Source of the DNA: Terriglobales bacterium
GTDB lineage: Bacteria > Acidobacteriota > Terriglobia > Terriglobales > Acidobacteriaceae
Reading direction: 5' to 3'
Length of the DNA: 64,000 bases
Assembly (NCBI GenBank): GCA_035651655.1
Contig: DASRFG010000014.1
Span: forward strand, 124,001-188,000
The notes under the pieces are model-generated. The model was given only the letters and a program-made list of their open reading frames with translations, was not told where the DNA came from and ran no database searches. This document shows, piece by piece, positions 62,188 through 64,000 of this stretch. Both the position numbers and the translations under genes were made by a program. Numbering within the stretch: the first letter of the stretch is position 1; each line of letters opens with the position of its first letter.

Positions 62188-63594
62188 TCAAAAGCTATAA
62201 GCGACAAATACGTGTGGCATGTGAGCGGTGAACGCGCCGGTGTTCTGCGCTAGATGAAAATAAGAGTAGTCTGCGCCCAGGTCCCAATTGCCCAGCCTGG
62301 CTGAATTTCTCAGCGATATTTCCCACGCCTTCTGATAGGGCGCCGCAGAGATAGATTCTCCACCGACCCGGGCCAGGTATTCGCTGCGAAACTTCTTGTA
62401 CTGAAGCCGAACCCCGCCTACTCCCAGGTGACTCTGATAGGTGTTGGGATCAAAGTATCCATGCAAAAGATTTTGGCTGAAGCGCAGGTGATTGAACTCG
62501 TAACCGCCCCCTATCGAAAGGCGAGGTCCGCCGAGCCAACGGATCAGCTCCGCTCCTTCACGGCGGGCTAGGTTGTGGTCGGAATAGTGTTGGTGGGACC
62601 AATGGGCGTCCAGCCGCCATGCACTCGAATTCCAGTTCGCATGACCATACCACCCTTCTCTGAGCAGATCGAACTGGCTAGCCCTGACGGTGGGAGAAAC
62701 CGGCAGACGGGAAAAACCTGCAATCAGGCGCAGCCGTCTCCAGGGATGCGATTCCAACTCGCCGCGATACAGAGCCTTATGGCTGCTGTCGGCAAACCGC
62801 ACCAGGCCTCCGCCCGCATCCACAAGGAGAAAGCGGTTCACTCTATACCTGATATCTTCAATGCCCGAAATCACATTGGCCTTTGGTCCGCCGCTTACCC
62901 ACAGCGAGCGTTCCTCCATTTGCAATCGGCTGGCAAAGCCATAGCCTATTTTTGTGTCAAGCTGCTGCCATGACCTCCACATGCGATTGCTGGCAGAATC
63001 GGTAAAGAAAGTCTCGGTTCCCTGGAGACGGCTCCTCTTTGCCTCCAAACTCCCGTTCTCGCGCCCCCCGCTTTCCAGGCGAGATTTGAGGTCCTGAAGC
63101 CGAGCGCTTTCTGGATGACGGCTGAGCGCTCGATCCAACTCTGCCCGAGCCTCCGTATCCCGTCTCTGGTGGATCAGATTTCGCACCAAGCCGGCAGATG
63201 CCGCCTCATCGTTTGGATTTGTGTCAAGGAGTTCTCGGTAAAACTGATTCGAGCGCTCATACTCCCGCTGGTACCCCAAGGCACGCGCCAGTTCTAGTTT
63301 AGCCAGCCGGTTAGAGGGCTCTTCACGGAGAAGCTCTTGAAAGATGCGCATTGCGCGTTCATCATCATGATCGTAAAGATAAGCTCGACCCAGCTCCATT
63401 CGAAGACGACGATCGCTGGGCGACTGCTTGAGTTGCTCTTCCAACAAGTGGATGGCGTGTTTGTAATTCTGTTGCCGAAAATCAGCTGCTGACTGGGCCA
63501 GGACCTGGTCCACCGTTTGTGCATGTAACGTGGCCGAGGCGAGCGACACGACCAAGACTACAAGTGCCTTCCAACCGCATTGAACTAGTCTCAT
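62188..63594 (-). CDS. TPR-containing outer-membrane beta-barrel protein
   Basis: The protein of about 468 aa has a signal peptide (VLVVSLASATLHAQ) and TPR-like repeats at about 25-180 (AIHLLEEQLKQSPSDRRLRMELGRAYLY, ARALGYQREYERSNQFYREL). The C-terminal half is rich in alternating strands and ends HVFVAYSF with terminal Phe, as for outer-membrane barrels. The plan recalls BcsC-like or other TPR-porin secretion proteins. It converges with the pilW-like gene. ATG 63594 is preceded by GGAG with a long spacer. Confidence 0.75.
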   Translation of the reverse strand: MRLVQCGWKALVVLVVSLASATLHAQTVDQVLAQSAADFRQQNYKHAIHLLEEQLKQSPSDRRLRMELGRAYLYDHDDERAMRIFQELLREEPSNRLAKLELARALGYQREYERSNQFYRELLDTNPNDEAASAGLVRNLIHQRRDTEARAELDRALSRHPESARLQDLKSRLESGGRENGSLEAKRSRLQGTETFFTDSASNRMWRSWQQLDTKIGYGFASRLQMEERSLWVSGGPKANVISGIEDIRYRVNRFLLVDAGGGLVRFADSSHKALYRGELESHPWRRLRLIAGFSRLPVSPTVRASQFDLLREGWYGHANWNSSAWRLDAHWSHQHYSDHNLARREGAELIRWLGGPRLSIGGGYEFNHLRFSQNLLHGYFDPNTYQSHLGVGGVRLQYKKFRSEYLARVGGESISAAPYQKAWEISLRNSARLGNWDLGADYSYFHLAQNTGAFTAHMPHVFVAYSF

Positions 63595-63764
63595 CTTGTT
63601 TATTGTCTCCGGTGCAATCACGGTAGCATCCACGACTGAAGTAGGCATCTGTCCAATGGGCATGCCCACACGGTGAAACAAGCCTCGATCATGCGTCGTT
63701 CATTATTGGTCCCAGTTGCCGCGCAAGCGGAGTCCAAATTAACGAGAAAATTGAGCAAGAGTCA

Positions 63765-63770
63765 GTTACT
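63765..63770 (+). promoter_or_regulatory. GTTACT copy upstream of the last gene
   Basis: GTTACT at 63765-63770 is followed by TCAGTAA, giving an imperfect palindrome CAGTTACTTCAGTAATCG. It lies about 120 bp before the ATG at 63887 and upstream of the - strand TPR gene. The 292-bp divergent gap 63595-63886 holds no other clear feature. Confidence 0.35.
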
Positions 63771-63886
63771 TCAGTAATCGTGCGGCCGTACTCTCCGTAA
63801 CTGTTCTCGCATGAGGCTTAAAGTGTTAAGATTTACCTTGTAGGTGTGAGTTAGGGCATCGAACCAACCGCCCTTCCGGAGGAAAG

Positions 63887-64000
63887 ATGAATATCACTCG
63901 TTTGAAGAAATTATCGGTAACTATGGGCATCGCCCTGGCGCTTTGCCTGGGGCCATCCGCAAAAGCTGCTGCCAGACCGCTGGGCCAACAGTCGCATCAA
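63887..64000 (+). CDS. Exported protein of unknown function (3' truncated)
   Basis: The first 38 codons read NITRLKKLSVTMGIALALCLGPSAKAAA, a clear signal peptide. GGAGGAA lies three bases before ATG 63887, so the start is well supported. The rest is outside the window, and the function cannot be read. Confidence 0.75.
   Translation, partial: MNITRLKKLSVTMGIALALCLGPSAKAAARPLGQQSHQ

Noticed and set aside
63691-63777. 28-codon micro-ORF before the last gene
   Set aside because: It lacks a ribosome site and a family pattern, so I treat it as chance.
1-64000. Transposases, insertion sequences, attachment sites, tRNA or rRNA genes
   Set aside because: I looked for typical proteins, long terminal inverted repeats and RNA folds and found none I could support.

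Overview
The window reads like a chromosome segment from a soil Acidobacteriota (Terriglobales- or Koribacter-like). That call is an inference from gene content: an Oar-type TonB-dependent receptor with an N-terminal carboxypeptidase-regulatory domain, a PQQ dehydrogenase with a partner cytochrome c, GMC oxidoreductases paired with Tat-exported small subunits, a large exopolysaccharide locus and tad/type IV pilin genes. There is no rRNA, tRNA, CRISPR array, transposase or integrase that I can see. The window cuts a gene at each end.

Region 1 (1-13.8 kb) is sugar catabolism. A KDG kinase (partial), KDPG aldolase, aminotransferase, xylulokinase, xylose isomerase and a TIM-barrel sugar isomerase lie on the + strand, followed by a degenerate receiver protein. 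On the - strand come a PQQ sugar dehydrogenase, a cytochrome c, an exported cupin and a Tat-exported DapA-family aldolase. A divergent pair encodes a gluconate-2-dehydrogenase-like small subunit and GMC flavoprotein. Together they suggest oxidation of aldoses outside the cytoplasm feeding an Entner-Doudoroff-type route inside it.

Region 2 (13.9-37.1 kb) is a surface polysaccharide locus. It has two paralogous sulfotransferases, a nucleotide-sugar dehydrogenase, an NAD-dependent epimerase, a C-methyltransferase, Gfo/Idh and methyltransferase genes, four glycosyltransferase genes (one a methyltransferase-GT2-GT2 fusion), four membrane or membrane-anchored proteins, a Wzm/Wzt ABC exporter and two sugar-1-phosphate transferases. 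The likely product is an ABC-exported glycan carrying uronic acid and probably sulfate groups. By eye, parts of it (15-17 kb, 22-27 kb) look more AT-rich than the flanks.

Region 3 (37.1-50.3 kb) returns to carbohydrate use: an Oar-like receptor, a PIG-L deacetylase, a DegT aminotransferase, a DUF4380-like protein, a GH-A-clan glycosidase-like protein with an Fn3-like tail, a GH43-like propeller protein, a Gfo/Idh dehydrogenase and a second small-subunit/GMC pair.

Region 4 (50.5-64 kb) is adhesion and signalling: STAS and PilZ proteins, a 41-aa Flp-like micro-gene, two TadE-like pseudopilins, a TadG-like vWA protein, a 1081-aa secreted protein with four Ig-like repeats and a beta-propeller-like half, a PilX-like protein divergent from a fimT-pilV-pilW operon, and a TPR/beta-barrel outer-membrane protein. 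A GGTTACT element recurs in the intergenic DNA of this region and may be a shared operator. The most interesting candidates are this pilus-tip-like system with its element, the twin sulfotransferases, and the exported aldolase beside the PQQ dehydrogenase.
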